This document shows positions 13,101-28,100 of a stretch of 64,000 nt of DNA, piece after piece. The position numbers were made by a program, and so were the translations under genes. Within the stretch, counting starts at the first letter, position 1; the number at the start of each line of letters is the position of its first letter. A model generated the notes under the pieces. The model was not told where the DNA came from. It did no database searches and saw nothing but the letters and a program-made list of their open reading frames with translations. This stretch comes from Leuctra nigra (taxonomy: Eukaryota; Arthropoda; Insecta; Plecoptera; Leuctridae), in NCBI GenBank assembly GCA_934045905.1, contig OW203761.1:36787321-36851320 (forward strand). Direction: 5' to 3'.

Positions 13101-16100
13101 ATATCGCCGTCTAATTTCAATACCGTGCGGCAAGTCATGCCAATATCGCCGTCTAATTTCAATACCGTACGGCAAGTCATGCCAATATCGCCGTCTAATT
13201 TCAATACCGTACAGCAAGTCATGCCAATATCGCCGTCTAATTTCAATACCGTACGGCAAGTCATGCCAATATCGCCGTCTAATTTCAATACCGTACGGCA
13301 AGTCATGCCAATATCGCCGTCTAATTTCAATACCGTACGGCAAGTCATGCCAATATCGCCGTCTCATGTCAATACCGTACGGCAAGTCATGCCAATATCG
13401 CCGTCTAATTTCAATACCGTACGGCAAGACCTGCCAATATCGCCGGAGCGCACACAATCCTGAACAAACAGCGAGATTGTTTTTCCGCCAACAAACAAAG
13501 CGCCGATTAAACAAAGCTGTTCTGCCAAGTGGATGTCATTGAAATAACCGAAGGTGAGTCCGAAGAAGAGTTGCACACGAATTCCTTGTCGAGATGGTAA
13601 TTTCTGTATTGAACACTCCATCAGTGAAACGTGAAAACGCCTTCTATAAGACGGTGGAAAAGTTGAAACGCGTTGGCGTCGAGAAGAGTTTCCTCTCGAC
13701 TCGCGAATTTTCGACGTCGACGTTCGCCACAATGACTCCCACGGTGAGAACAACGTATCGGGAACCGCGACGTTGACGTCGATGTTCGGCACAATAGAAA
13801 ACGTCGGTAGTCGTTTCTTTGACGTTGAACAATTCCAGTCGCGCGACAAAATTCAACGAGAGTAATATATTTGCTAGACGAAATACTCGAAGTATAAATC
13901 ATCGGAACTTAGCTAATTTGACATTTAAACATGTACAACGGAATTTATAGAAACTCTTGTGCGAAGCGGAGAGGGGGGGGGGGGGGGAACAAGGGAGAAT
14001 TACAGATCAACCAACTTCATTATCCCCCCCCCCCCTCCCCATTGTGTTCTCTGGGCAGCTACTTCTTTTCATTATATTTCCGATTCACATTTTATCTCAA
14101 GAGATTTTGGAGCAAAATCCTGGAGAGGCACATAGATAATAGACATAGGCATAGGCATAGACATAGACATAGGCACATTCATAATCCCATAAAAATGTCT
14201 GAATGTCAGGCCTGGGTAGCTCACTTTGTAGAGCGCTCGACCGGCAAGTGCGAGGTCCTGGGGTTCGAGCCCCGAATCGTCCGATCATTATTCACATCGC
14301 ACACCCCATCATATAATTTCAATGCATATTTTACCGCGACTCCTCCACGAGACGGACAGCATCGATTCGTCGACGGCGACGTAAGAGAACAAAGCGAGCG
14401 AGCGTGGGAGGCTAAAGGGTTGATGGAGGGTCGTCGCAGTCAGTCACCTCCACGCGACGCGGCCCAACGACCTGCGAACGACGCGCTTCACTTGACAAAG
14501 AAGAGCGATTGCCGCGCCGTGACATCGGCGACGGCGACGCTGATGAGACGCCGATCACGCCACGACGATTGTCGAGTCGGAGAGCAGCCACGCGGAATCC
14601 GGTAACGCGGCTCTAACTCGACTTATTCTCTAACTATTTGACACGTGATGTCGGTTCTTTGACGGTAAGGAGATTCATGTAAGAGTCAAGGGAAACTGCT
14701 CGGGAAAGAAGAGCGTACGTCATCGATAAAAAAGGAACTACCCACTGTTCCACAAGAGAAGGGCAATAGAATCTATACATAAATGGACTCCAATAGTTTT
14801 ATTGTTTCTGTGTAGATTTTTGTCAACGAAAAGAAAATGATATAAACTTATAAAGCTTCATAAAATGGAGCCATTTTATTCTATTCCATTTCTCTCGTGG
14901 AACACATAATATTTCCTCTAACATGCACTCATTAAAAATGAAAATATTTCCTTTTCCCTCAAAATCCATAAATTGATAGCTTTCAAAATATATAAGGATT
15001 ATTTCCTAATTTCCACCGAATTGTGTGACACTTATTTCTCTCGGTTACAAAATTTGCGTTCGCACGACCTTGTAATTGCGAAATTATGTTAAAAAACCAA
15101 CCGTTTATGCAAACGCGACACTTGAGTGTCCACGGGTGACGCACACATTTATTAGCATGAGAAAGCCTCGCTCTCGACAGAGTGACCTCGCCGGGATGCG
15201 ATCCCGGATCTCGGGCGACACTCCGCGCCGATGTGTCGAAGTCACCTCTCAACCTGGAGGCCCGCGCTCGATCCTCGGCGCCCAATAAACGCGCACGAAC
15301 GCCCCCGGAGTCGTCACATATCCCGGATCTCGGGCCGTGATGTCGAAGTCACCTCTCAACCTGGAGGCCCGCGCTCGATCCTCGGCGCCCAATAAACGCG
15401 CGCGAACGCCCCAGAGTCGTCACATATCCCGGATCTCGGGCCGTGATGTCGAAGTCACCTCTCAACCTGGAGGCCCGCGCTCGATCCTCGGCGCCCAATA
15501 AACGCGCGCGAACGCCCCCGAGTCGTCACATATCCCGGATCTCGGGCCGTGATGTCGAAGTCACCTCTCCACCCGGAGGCCCGCGCTCGATCCTCGTCGC
15601 CTAATAAACGCGCGCGAACGCCCCCGAGTCGTCACATATCCCGGATCTCGGGCCGTGGTGTCGAAGTCACCTCTCAACCCGGAGGACTGGCACATCCTCG
15701 GCGCCTAATAAACGCGCACGAACGCCCCAGAGTCGTCACATATCCCGGATCTCGGGCCGTGGTGTCGAAGTCGCCTCTCCACCCGGAGGCCCGCGCTCGA
15801 TCCTCGGCGCCCAATAAACGCGCGCGAACGCCCCCGAGTCGTCACATATCCCGGATCTCGGGCCGTGATGTCGAAGTCACCTCTCCACCCGGAGGCCCGC
15901 GCTCGATCCTCGGCGCCCAATAAACGCGCGCGAACGCCCCGGAGTCGTCACATATCCCGGATCTCGGGCCGTGGTGTCGAAGTCACCTCTCAACCCGGAG
16001 GCCCGCGCTCGATCCTCGGCGCCCAATAAACGCGCACGAACGCCCCGGAGTCGTCACATATCCCGGATCTCGGGCCGTGGTGTCGAAGTCACCTCTCAAC

Positions 16101-19100
16101 CCGGAGGCCCGCGCTCGATCCTCGGCGCCCAATAAACGCGCGCGAACACCCCAGAGTCGTCACATCCTCGAGTACATCGTGGGGGCAACAATTAATAACG
16201 TCATACTCGGTTCTCTTCCAACCTACTTAGTATGCCAATTGACGATCTATAAATCGGTCGAAGTGTAGGCGAAGTCACGTAGTAGATTAAGAATTGTATT
16301 AAGAATATAGCAACACTTTCATTTTTAACCTCATGGCGAAAATAATTGCAACATACCTACACAAAGTAATAGTCTATTATTCTAATGGCGTATACGAAGG
16401 TGTATTTCTCGAAGAATGTTTTGGCGGCTCGCTAAAATTTGACGCCAGATAACGATCGTTTGAAGATGGTTGTTTCACAAATTACGCTCGACTCATTTTA
16501 CGATCGAAATCGATGGTTATCACGCAATTAAGGGAGGTAGGATTGGGTGATTAGCTAAATAACACGAAAAAGTTCTGAACATAATTATTGTATCGTCGGG
16601 TCGGGTCAAAGTACCTACGGCCTCGTTTTTATTGATTTTTTCACGTTGCGGTCGTAAAACATTGTTTAGGTTACGAGCCTATTCGCACGAACACACATGT
16701 TATTGTGTCAAAGGGAGACATTGCGGACAGTTTTCTTTGTAGAATAATTTTTTATCACAATTTTTATAACACATATCACGTCCCTATAGCTGTGATTTGA
16801 ACAAAAATATATAAAAAAATGTACTAACTAGTTTAAAAAATGACAGATCACCTTGATTCGTCGCCGCAACTTACCATATCTGATCGATGGAACTTTTCAC
16901 TGATATACCTAACTACATGGTGAACCACGAAAATATCTCTAAATTCTTTCTTCAATTTTCCACAAACGTAAAAAAACTTTGTTACTTATTTTTTTTAGCA
17001 ACTTATAACTTCATCAAGACAATACGTCTAAAGTTTTATATTCTGTGGCGAGACGTCGCGAAACAAAGAGAGCAAACCCAACAACTTGACGAGAGACCGT
17101 GAGCGAAGGACGTCGTTCGGTCAATATTGGACGTCGACTAACAGTGAGCCACGGCGGCGCCTGAGTCAATACCTGCCGGCATCGCATGAGGCACGACGCC
17201 GCACGACGCTGCTAATGGACGTCAAATACAGCCGTTCGGCTCGCCGTCGCCTAGCTCAATACCTGCAGCGATGGAGACGACGCCGCCACGACGATGATAA
17301 TAACAGTGTGGACGTCGACTAGAGAGGCTCGGCGTCGCAGCAATTGGATAGGACGCCGCCACGACGGACGGGACGACAATGATAACAGTGTTGACGTCGA
17401 CTCTAGTGAGACTCGGCGTCCCGGCGGATGACACACGGCGTCGCAAATACGAAGAATGCGGCCACAAGAGTAGCGCGAACACCAACACGTCAGCAAGCGA
17501 CGACAATTCAAGATATTTTCCCAAAGGAATGCAAGCAAAAATGTACGACGCCAAACAGTGAAAAAATGACGGCGTCGTTTAAGTTTAAATCGCCAATGAA
17601 GAAAACGTTCACAGAATCTTGACCAACTGAACTGCTCGTCAGGAGTGACGGCGTTGCTTGCAGAGACTACAACACGGGACGTCGTCGCAGAGCGCCGAAG
17701 TCGTAAGCTAAGACTTGCGTGTAGCCGTCGGGGCGCCGTCGACGCCAACATTCACAGAAACTCTTGCACCAACACAGCAGCTCTTGAACTCGAAATAATC
17801 GCGTCGCAGTAAAAGACAGTGTTAAACAGTGACGACGTCGCCACAGAGCGACGGCGTCGCTATCTCTGCTCGTGGTTCGCGTGCAGCCGTCGGGGCGCCG
17901 ACGATTTCAAGGTCAACATTCAGAGAAACTCTTGCACCAACACGGCGGTAGGTGCTTGAACTTGGGAGTCATGGCGTCGCAGTACAAAGACGACGTTCAA
18001 CAGTGAGGACGTCAGCTCAGAGCGACGCAGCCGTCGTGGCGCCGACGACGTCAATGTCAACATTCAGAGAAACTCTTGCACCAACACGGCGGTAGCTCTG
18101 CTTGAACTTGGGAGTCATGGCGTCGCAGTACAAAGACGACGTTCAACAGTGAGGACGTCAGCTCAGAGCGACGCAGCCGTCGTGGCGCCGACGACGTCAA
18201 TGTCAACATTCAGAGAAACTCTTGCACCAACACGGCGGTAGCTCTGCTTGAACTTGGGAGTCATGGCGTCGCAGTACAAAGACGACGTTCAACAGTGAGG
18301 ACGTCAGCTCAGAGCGACGCAGCCGTCGCGGCGCCACGTCAAGGGCCTTGCACCATCACATGGGCTCTTGAACTCGGGAGTGACGACGGCGTTGGATTCC
18401 CCCCAACCGCCAGGAATTATTTATCACCTAACAACTGTTCTTACAGAGCTAATATCTGTAATTTCGCGTTGATTTGACGCGTATCGCAGTGTATTTTACA
18501 CGAAACTAATTGTTTTAACGGGGATTTGGATATTATGACTTTAAATATGTTTCTAGTGACCTATAATCGCAACATAGTATCGTTAAGTCATAAACGTGAG
18601 TGTATCATTTTCCAGACATTCTAACAGTGCATTGAAGACATAAAGGCAGGCGCGTAGGAAGGGGGGGGGGAGTGGGGGTCAATGACCCCCCCACTTTTCA
18701 TCTTGACACCCCCAGATATAACCCCCAGATATACAAAAATGTTGATGAAGAGATCCAAAAATTCACAGATTTCCTCCATTATGAGGTTGAATTCTCAAAA
18801 TTTTCCCAAGTTTTGCAAAACTAATTGAACAGAGGTATTATCCAATGAGACAATAACTCGTTTGTCCAACATGATCATCCTCATGAATACAATTTAATAA
18901 TTACACGTTACACTATGATACCAAAACATATAGGTACTTACAGATTTTCCTTATTGCTTATTGGTTATTGCAACCGTTTTCTCATAACTTGTACATGACA
19001 TTCTTACATTTTACTCAACACTTGACGATACCCATACATGTATTATGTACTTGTCCACGGGATGATAATAAAATAAAATAAAATAAAATACAATATAAAG

Positions 19101-22100
19101 GAATTCCAAAATCGATTCATAATCGATTCTCTTTAGGGATTTTATCGAATAACAAAATTTACAGATTATAATGCATTTTGTCTAAAGTTTCCCAAGAATA
19201 TTGCATATCACACATTTTTAATTTCTTTGAAAAGGATGCCAAAATAGCTTCAAATTCGATTCTTTTGTATCAAAAACTCAAAAAATTCCCTGCGGGGCCA
19301 TAGGGGATTCTATAAAAACAAAAAGAACTACAGATTATATTACATTTGTCTAAAGTTTCCACAGAATATTGCATTTCATACATTTTAAATTTCTTTGAAA
19401 AGTATGCCAAAATAGCTTTAAGGTGGATTCTTTTGTATCAAAAACCCAAAAAATTCCCTGCGGGGCCAATGGGTATTCTCTAAAAACAAATAGCTACAAA
19501 ATATATTACATTTGTCTAAAGTTTCCACAGAATATTGCATTTCACACATTGTACAATTTCTTTGAAAAGTATGCGAAAATAGCTTCAAATTCGATTCTTT
19601 TGTATCAAAAATTCAAAAAAGGCCCTGCGGGGCAATTTGGGTTGCGGGCCCTCCAGACCCCCTTGTAACGGCGTCTTCTTTTCCTCACATTCATTGATCC
19701 CGATAATTTTGACCCCCCCACTCAAAATGAAGTTCCTACGCGCCTGCATAAAGGGAATTACCATTACCTAACTGTTCAAAGTTCAGGGGAATTTTAAATT
19801 TTAGTAATTTTACATTTTATGTCCGCGGTAATTTTTGCAATTTAAATGATTTGACTGCAGAGTCACCACCATTTTAACGCTTCCACGAATGAAATTCTGC
19901 AAAAGGCTACACAGATCCCGTTTAAATCTAATAAATAGACAATAGGCTTGGCAAAGTATATAGTGCAATTTAAAAACGCCACAACAATGGAGTATGACAC
20001 ACTTGAACCATAACTTCATACGCTCGCTCCAAGTGCTACGAATGTAGAACATTGTTTATTTTTTGTCTCGGAACTAAAATAATAGAACGCCGCGGTATTA
20101 TCTTGTGATCGATGGTTGTGCATTGTGCAATGTATGGGTTTGTTAACACTTTGCGGACATGGCAGTCGCGATATTCAAATGAGACCGTTGACACTTGGGC
20201 ACTGCCTTTCGATCTTCAGGCATAACGTGTCAAGGAGCGTCCATCACTGTTTCAATTTGGAATTCATTATCGGATTTGGTCATGGCGATTCTTCTTTTGA
20301 TGCCAGTAGGTATAGATGTCCAATTTGGTATTCAAATATGTATACACGAATACATCTAGTAGATGGAGTTATAAAAAATTGTGTAAAAATAAAAAATAAT
20401 CTAAAATAATGATCCAACCGTCTTCAGTAAAACAACGAAAACTTTATAAAAAATGTAGGGAAACGAGTTTTTTAATTATTAGTTATGTATACTCCATTCC
20501 CTAAGGGTGAGCTATAACGAGTCTGTGGCTGGAAATACACAGACATTACAGCCAAGATACTTGGCCAAGTACATAAATAACGTCTCTATAAAATCACATA
20601 CTGTCATGAAGGACATCATCAACGAGCCGGCTCGAACAAAATAAAACGCAGATATGTACTGCTCAGGCAATAAAGACGTCACAGAAAAATGAAGATTACG
20701 ATTATTACAATCAAGGGATGTTGTAAAATGTATCCAATTAAGATTTTCTCATAGTTTAATCATAAAAACAAACATTTCGCCCGGCTATCTATAGTCACCA
20801 AAGTCGAACGTTAGGGACAAAACCATGACTGTACTCAATAGCGTCGCGACGTCGGGCGGGCGGCGTTACTCACCATCTTGAGCGTCTCCTCGGGACGGAG
20901 GAGGTAAAACATCGACTGGAGATGCTGCTGGATGTCGGAGCCGGCGGCGCTCACGCGTCGCGACGGCCGGAGACGCTCGTTGGGGGGCAGCACCAGCGCG
21001 GCGCCCTTGCCGGCGAAGTAGCACTCGCTAAGGCTAGACACACAACAAACACACACTATTAGTTACTACGTCTCCAGAAGAATGAGTGAATGAGATCACT
21101 CATCGAATGAGTGATTTCCTAGAATAATTTTACGACTCGTCTCGTAGCCATCCTTAGCGTCATGAGGATGGTTCGGAGATGATACTAAATAAAGGGTGAA
21201 GGAGGCGGTGACTGCTGCCTATTATTAGGCATCATCCCAGCATCTATTGTCCTGGACCTCAAGAATGTCCCCGCCTGAGCAAACATAGCGTCATTCCTAT
21301 GAAATTAGCTCGGGATGTGGTCACATAGTAATTGTGTGTACGAGTATACATCGGGTGAAATTCACTTCGCATCATTATTGTTCTAGAAACATAAAACCTG
21401 CAGTTCTTAATGGTTTTGTCATCTCACGTACATTCTACTCAATTGCCTTTCCACCTGTCATTACTCAACGTGATCGTAGATAAAAACAATGACGGACAAA
21501 GTTTCATTACCAAAAACCGCGGCAATCATGGAAATTGGGTTTCACCATTTGTCTCGACCTTGACAATTTCAATTCCACGTACAAAAAACGCGACGTATCT
21601 CACATCGCAATCTCGTACGCGTGTGAACATCTGAAACAGGATACGCATGAAATGACCTGCGTTGAGGGACTACTGCGCTACGACGATGAAGGGCGGCTAA
21701 ATTGAAAGGAATTGGGACACGCGTCGGCACCCTTGGTGCAATCAACCACGCATGGCGCGCGTGATGTCACGCGTTATTAAGAGGTTCATCGCGGTCGTCC
21801 CGATGTCCGCCTCGTCGACACGTCGTCAACGATGTCCCCGGCAATGTTCACGTCACGCGTTATTAAGAGGTTCATCGCGGTCGTCCCGATGTCCGCCTCG
21901 TCGACACGGCGGCAACGATGTCCCCGGCAATGTTCAGAAGCCCACTTCTTTCATCTTTCCACCAACAATACCTGACAACTCATTTACTGTAGTGTATGAT
22001 TAAGGATGATTAGGAGATGATGACAATGATGATGATAAAAGAAAGAACGAAGGTAGAAAGGAAGGACATGGGCGGAGTGCTTTCGGCAGAATTTGTCTCC

Positions 22101-25100
22101 AACAAACTTATCTTTTTAAGATTTCGGTATTCAAATAGTTGTGCTTTGTTTCTGCTTTATGGTGTGTTGACTCAACTAAACTTGAAATAATGAATGATGA
22201 TCGTGCCAAGGAACAGTGGAATACGAATATGGACCACAGATGATTCACTCGTGCGTATACAAAACATTCCGATTGCCCACTACACATGATGTAAAAGGCA
22301 CGGTTTAGTGGGAGGCTGTGCTCCTTGGAGATAATCTCGCAGTGCGTTAGCTCTCAGCTAAACGGGATTTTTTCGTGAATTTCGCACATGCAAACCTGTT
22401 GCTGGGCCGACTAAACCCGTCTTCGTCGGATGAGATGAGATGAGTCATGTGTAAACCCAGCATCCATTGCATGCCAATGGCGTCATGCGATTGAGCACAA
22501 GACGCGAATAGGCAAATGCGCGAGCAAAATCGTTTCCTTATTCAGAACTAAGCTCTTGGAACACTTAATTTTTTTTTATCTCGACAAGTTCGATTTATGG
22601 CAGGAAAGTTCTGGTATGGCCTTAGCCTATTGTCGTCAGATCCTATCTGACATTCTTGGAGTCTGACAAACAAGTTCTGGATAAAAAAAATATGAATTTT
22701 TCTCAATACAACAATCCATCATTTCCACTAGAAATACAAGGACCAGCGGCCGAAAATACAGTTAACACAACAATTCGTTTAACAAACAAACAATATCCAA
22801 ATAAGATCTTTCGGGGATAACTGTACAAAGCAATCACGACTTGGCGATACAGCTAAAGCAATTACGAACGCGTTCGAATAAGAAAGAAGCGGGCAAATTG
22901 ACCTCTCACTCGCGTACGAAATGACATTGCAAAAGAGATCAAACTATTTGTATCCGTCAAACACAATGAAATGTCATTACAGAGATCCGCCATCGGTTTC
23001 TATACCTGGTGATGTCATGGTGAGCGCGCAACTATTCGAAACGAGCACCAAAACCACCGCGCTGACGACGACGCCTTGTACAGAGATGTGTCTGCTGTCG
23101 CACCTGCCGCCCGCTAGATGACCGCACTGACTGAGATGCTGTGGTCCATTGCTTCACAGCATCCTCGTGGACCTTGAACATCGCCGTGTTGTGTTGGCAA
23201 GGTGACAACACACACCAGTCACGTGACGACGCCCAGCGTCGAGGTCGACGAAATAGGCGCCAAAAACGACGGATGTGCGGAGTAAACTTGTGTAGTAATT
23301 CATCTTTGTTTTTGAAAAACTTGGAAGAGAAGTTGGAAAATGGATTCAACGCGTACTGAAATAAGTCTTTTGACTTTTTATTTTCAACAGTCAGGATTTG
23401 GAATAAAATTCTTTCACAATAAACCAAACCATCGCATGAAACTTGTTTCTCAATTTTGAAGGCCGAGTATAAGAAAACTCAAAGCAGAGACAAAAGTCAA
23501 TTACTAACTTCATCACGCCCAAGTGCAATGCTTGTGGTTGAACGTGCAAAATACAAAAATGAAAAAAATATATTACGCAAAAAGTATTTGTTAATCGCCT
23601 ATTGGCGATGTGATGGGTAAAATCCATTGGTAAACGCAAAACAAGTTTGAAAACGTGCTTCCTGATTGTTATTTTTGCATACTGGAACGCGAAAACGTCA
23701 TACACAGTGTGTTTTGAGACGACCACATGAAACGTCGCGTGCAGCCGTCATCCCGCATCAACTCAACGTCCAAGGCCCATTTCCTCATCACCATCAGGAA
23801 GCAACAACATCAGAGTCAGACGAAACCGTTCCAAAATACACGCGAAACTAACCAAAAACAAGCTCAATTCGTTCCCAACCTTCTTCAAAAGCCAATCTTT
23901 TGATTGTTCAAAACAAATTACGAGACAACCAACAAAATAAACTCGATCTATAAAAAGATCGTGCACGCTTCAATGAAAAATATCTACAGACTGCGTTTAT
24001 AGCAAATCCAAACAACAAACCGGTCGGGGTTAGATTTTAACACGTGTGACAAAATAGTAAATATACGTTGGCATTTACAAGAAGCACACTGGCAGACCTT
24101 CGCCTATTGCAGCGCACAAACATCAGCTGCGTTCTCTGTTTACTACACAATACACTTCCTTGATGATTCATCATGTCTTTTCACCGAGATACAAAGATCG
24201 GAAAGTGTCTCTTGCAGCTCGTCATCCTCTCGGGTGCATCTGTCATTGTCGTCCAAAGAGGACATTCGCAGTTTCCATGACCACCGATGCGTCCATTAGT
24301 TGTCGCCAAGAAGAATCGGAGAGATTATTCATCGGAAATGTGTGGAACTAATCGAGTCAAATGATCGACAAAGAAGTTAGAACAAAGACGTCGGCAAGAT
24401 GACTGAAATTCGTTCATCAAATCGGCCACGCCTCGTAGATAGCTAGGTTATCATTTCCGTTATTTTTGTTTCGCGCTGTTTTATATATATTCTTAATTCA
24501 ATTCACGTTCAGGCAATACAAATATATTAAAATAATTAAGATTTTATTGTTAGTTTTTTTGTCTGGCTGTATCGGGTGAATGCTCGCCATATGCGAGCAC
24601 GATAACCGTACATTACACCATGAGAAACGCAACATTTAATTAGTTGGACGATTGTGATTATGAGAAATTACCTTCCTGTTAGCTTTAACATCAACATCGA
24701 CAAAGCAAAAGAGAGAGAAAAAACACAGGAATACAGGATGAAAAATGCACATTGTTTAGCGAAACAAACTGGTTCTAGAGCGAGTTTGCAAACCGTCTTC
24801 CTTATTCCTGAAAATCTGAAGAAAGAAACGAGTTACGCAAGAGAACCGTAATCGGCGACATAAACGATCCTCCGCCAATGATTTATAAATCCGATGGAAT
24901 TGAGCACACTGATCTCATTGCACAGTCGCTGATTGAGATTTTAAATTGATTGATCCAGAGCGGCGGCCGCAACACTGCAATTACACATTTATTAGATTAC
25001 AAGGAACATTTCCGGGATGATAAATTGAGTTCAAGTGACACTAATGCTACCTACTGACAATTGAACGCAATAATATTCGTGTTACATATTGATGCAGACA

Positions 25101-28100
25101 CGTCATTACATAAGTACGGTCAAAACAGAATTACTCGGCAAAAAAGTTCTATAGAATTGTATAATGGCCATTCATAAATCAATTTGCATGTGAACTTTGC
25201 GAAATAGGACAAAAAATGAAAGACCTTCACGATTTCATCGCAGAAGGGTGATATTTTTGGTCGCGATGGAACAAAGCCAGGAATCCTCAAATAGCTGGCC
25301 AATAAGTAGCCTCGGTCAAAACACACTAAATTCTAAGAAAGCGTTCAGTTTCGTATGTATATTACTCGGCCTGGTATTCGGTATTGGTAAATAAACGTCA
25401 CTCGTATATCTGCGACGCAGCCGCGTTTCCAATGTTTACTATTTCATCGGACAAGGTATGTCCGGGACAAAGCAAAAGCGCTAACGTCGGTTATAAATAA
25501 TTCACGCGCTCGGTGCATATGTGTGGAATAATCACACACACACGGACGGCAGGTGGACGCGGTAGCTCGAGTCGGGTGAATAACCCCCTGTGTAGTTGCA
25601 ATAGGAACAACAACACACAGACAGACAAGTCGACTCCCGGCAGGGTCGGCGACAATGAATCATCGGGGATCCCATGCTCCCACGTCCGACACTTACTTAA
25701 CCTCATTCATTTTTTATATGGTCAGCATAAGTTCACATAATTGACGAAATTTGACTCAAAATTGCCAAATTAACTGTACAATTTCCGTGTTTCCGCAATT
25801 ATTGCGTTTTGGGGCTCGCTATTTTCCGCGTTAATTAGCATTAAAAAGTAAAAACGCAATTTTATCCAATTAAAATTGTGTGAAACGTAAATGTGTGAAG
25901 GAATTTAAGCAACTTACGATTCGTGTGAACTTACAGTGTGTGGCGTGAGGTCGAGTGTTTTACTAACAAAACAAAAGTGCCTGTATCACCCAATCAATGT
26001 TCCATTTAAACTCATTCGAACCTAAAGAACTAATTCGATTGGATAAAAATAACATGGCTGGCTAGTGGCTTTCCTAAAAGCCAAATCCAATTACTAAATA
26101 ACCTGTAATTTGTTCCGAAACTTCCTTCCTCACAACAGAATCACCAAGATTAGGTCCGAGACGAACCCCTTCAACGCGTCGGAGGCGCCGGGACGTCTAT
26201 AGCGTGTGGCGTCGTCCCTCGGCGTCGTTCTGAGCCATTATCATGCGTCGAGCCTCTGTCCCTACTCAACTACTTCCTGCTATGAAAACTTGGAAACTAC
26301 TCGACTACCTCTAATGACAGCCAAGATTACAGTCATGGGCAAGCTTAATTGCTTGCGATTACTGAAGACGATTACAAGTATTAGAGGACCTCCACAAACA
26401 TAATCAATACTAGGCATTTCTATACAGTGGTCATAATGCCCTGATAAAATGTGTGGCATGACCCATGCGATAGCAGAACAAGATAAACGAACACGATAAA
26501 GGTATGACTCACAAAACTATTATCATTGTAATTACTGTCGAAAAGTTGGTGTAAAATCATGGAATTGTAAAGTATACTTTCAAAAGGAAATCACCACAAC
26601 CTGAATCGTTCAAATTTAACTTTCATTTACTGTCAAACTTTGTGGTTAGAAAAAAATACCTTGAGGTAAGAAGATAACAAGTGTGGGTGTTATACTTTTT
26701 CTCGAATTCTTACAAATTATTCTCCGTTACTGGTTCAGTAAACCGGCTTCAGGCCAATAAAAGATTCGATCATTTCAATTCAATCACCAAAATCGCAATA
26801 CCGTTGGCCGCTGGCAAACTACCAACCTAGTAATACAACAATTATTAATTAAGATTTGCACAATGATTCCGTGTCATTCTACAGTTAGCCATCACTTCAG
26901 GGGACTTCATGAGTGTGCCAATGTTATACTTTGTCGAGTACACAACAATGCTTTATTCACCGCCTAAATCAACATTATATTAACTCAGATGGAGGCGATA
27001 AACTCAGAAGGGTGTCCCCGCAGTGCATATAGTAATAATTAGCACACCTTGGCCCAAATTTTCTGGTCAGTTTCGTCAATATTTTATTCGCCATTGGACC
27101 AAGAGAGCGTGCGACCTTCCTAATCCTCGCGCTCCGAATCCATCTACCGATCAAAATAGAGCCCCGCTGATCTATTAATAATCGCGTAAGAGTTGGGGCC
27201 CAAAGTCGCGGATTCGCTGTTACCTAATATAGAGCTCGGGTCGTCGGACGATTCTGTTTGTATGTCTACGTCTTATCCGTCCATCAATCATCCCCGCGAA
27301 GCTTTGGTCTCTGTAATTGTGATCGACAAACGTGAACAGGTCACGTCAGTCGAGCTGACAATACAAATCGTTGATTACCAAGTCCTGAAGAGACATGCGG
27401 CTTTTGACGTCGCCGTTTCGTAACGCCTTCGCGATGGATCGAGGGGTGTTGACTGCGAGATGAGATCTTCTCTTTCTTCCTTCTAATTACTCGGTTGACC
27501 GTCAGATGGCGAGGCGAAAGCCCTGACATGAATCGCGATCGTCGGATCTTGAGCGGCGATCTGAGCGCGGACTTTGCGCAACTTAATTGCGACTTTGAGT
27601 AGACAATAAAACTGAGAGCTTCCGAAACAGTTGTCAGTGAAACAGTAGTTTGTTTCGCTTTGGTTGCGTACAACTTACAAGAGGGACTTACGAGATAATT
27701 GCGTCAATATGTTCCGCCTTCGTCGGACATTGTTATGCTTTATCTAATGAAAAAAAATGTTTAAAAAACAATTCATTGTTATTTCCAAAATCCTGAAAAC
27801 TTTTTTGTAAGGACAAAAACGCTTCAATTTGCATGGATTGACGTAACTTATCTCAACTTTTGTCCAAAACCGATTAAAAAAACTCATCGAAAACAACAAA
27901 GGGAATCAAGGAATTTTTAAACTCTATAAATTATCGGTTCGTATAAAGAGCAACGTAAAGTGAACCATAACGTGAAGCGTGTTATTTTAATAGCATTTTC
28001 AGGTAGCAGCAATAAAATGAACCACAAAGTCTTTCAGCTGTTTGGATGACCGGCGGCAATTGCATGAAATCGATGAAAGAGAAAATAATGTGATCCAAAA

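Larger units (their letters stand above)
7774..20873 (-). other. slingshot intron 3 (about 13.1 kb)
   Basis: This is non-coding for slingshot. It contains the duplicated exon 4 acceptor, the gag-only LTR retrotransposon (9140-12406), the 42-bp array (13019-13443), G- and C-homopolymers (13973-14035), a tRNA-like SINE head (14209-14282), the 106-bp array (15172-16167), a CGTCG-rich tract with about 146-bp repeats (17040-18330) and a hAT-type element (18647-19746). The stretches 12.4-13.0, 14.6-15.1 and 16.2-17.0 kb show nothing else. Confidence 0.85.

Noticed and set aside
13019..13443. CRISPR-like regular repeats
   Set aside because: The units are contiguous with no unique spacers, and the genome is eukaryotic.
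13005..13542. Several repetitive ORFs on both strands
   Set aside because: They come from the 42-bp array, whose unit is divisible by three. There is no non-repetitive conserved segment.
20130..20175. piggyBac-like end (TTAACACTTTGCGGACAT)
   Set aside because: No second terminal repeat with TTAA was found nearby.
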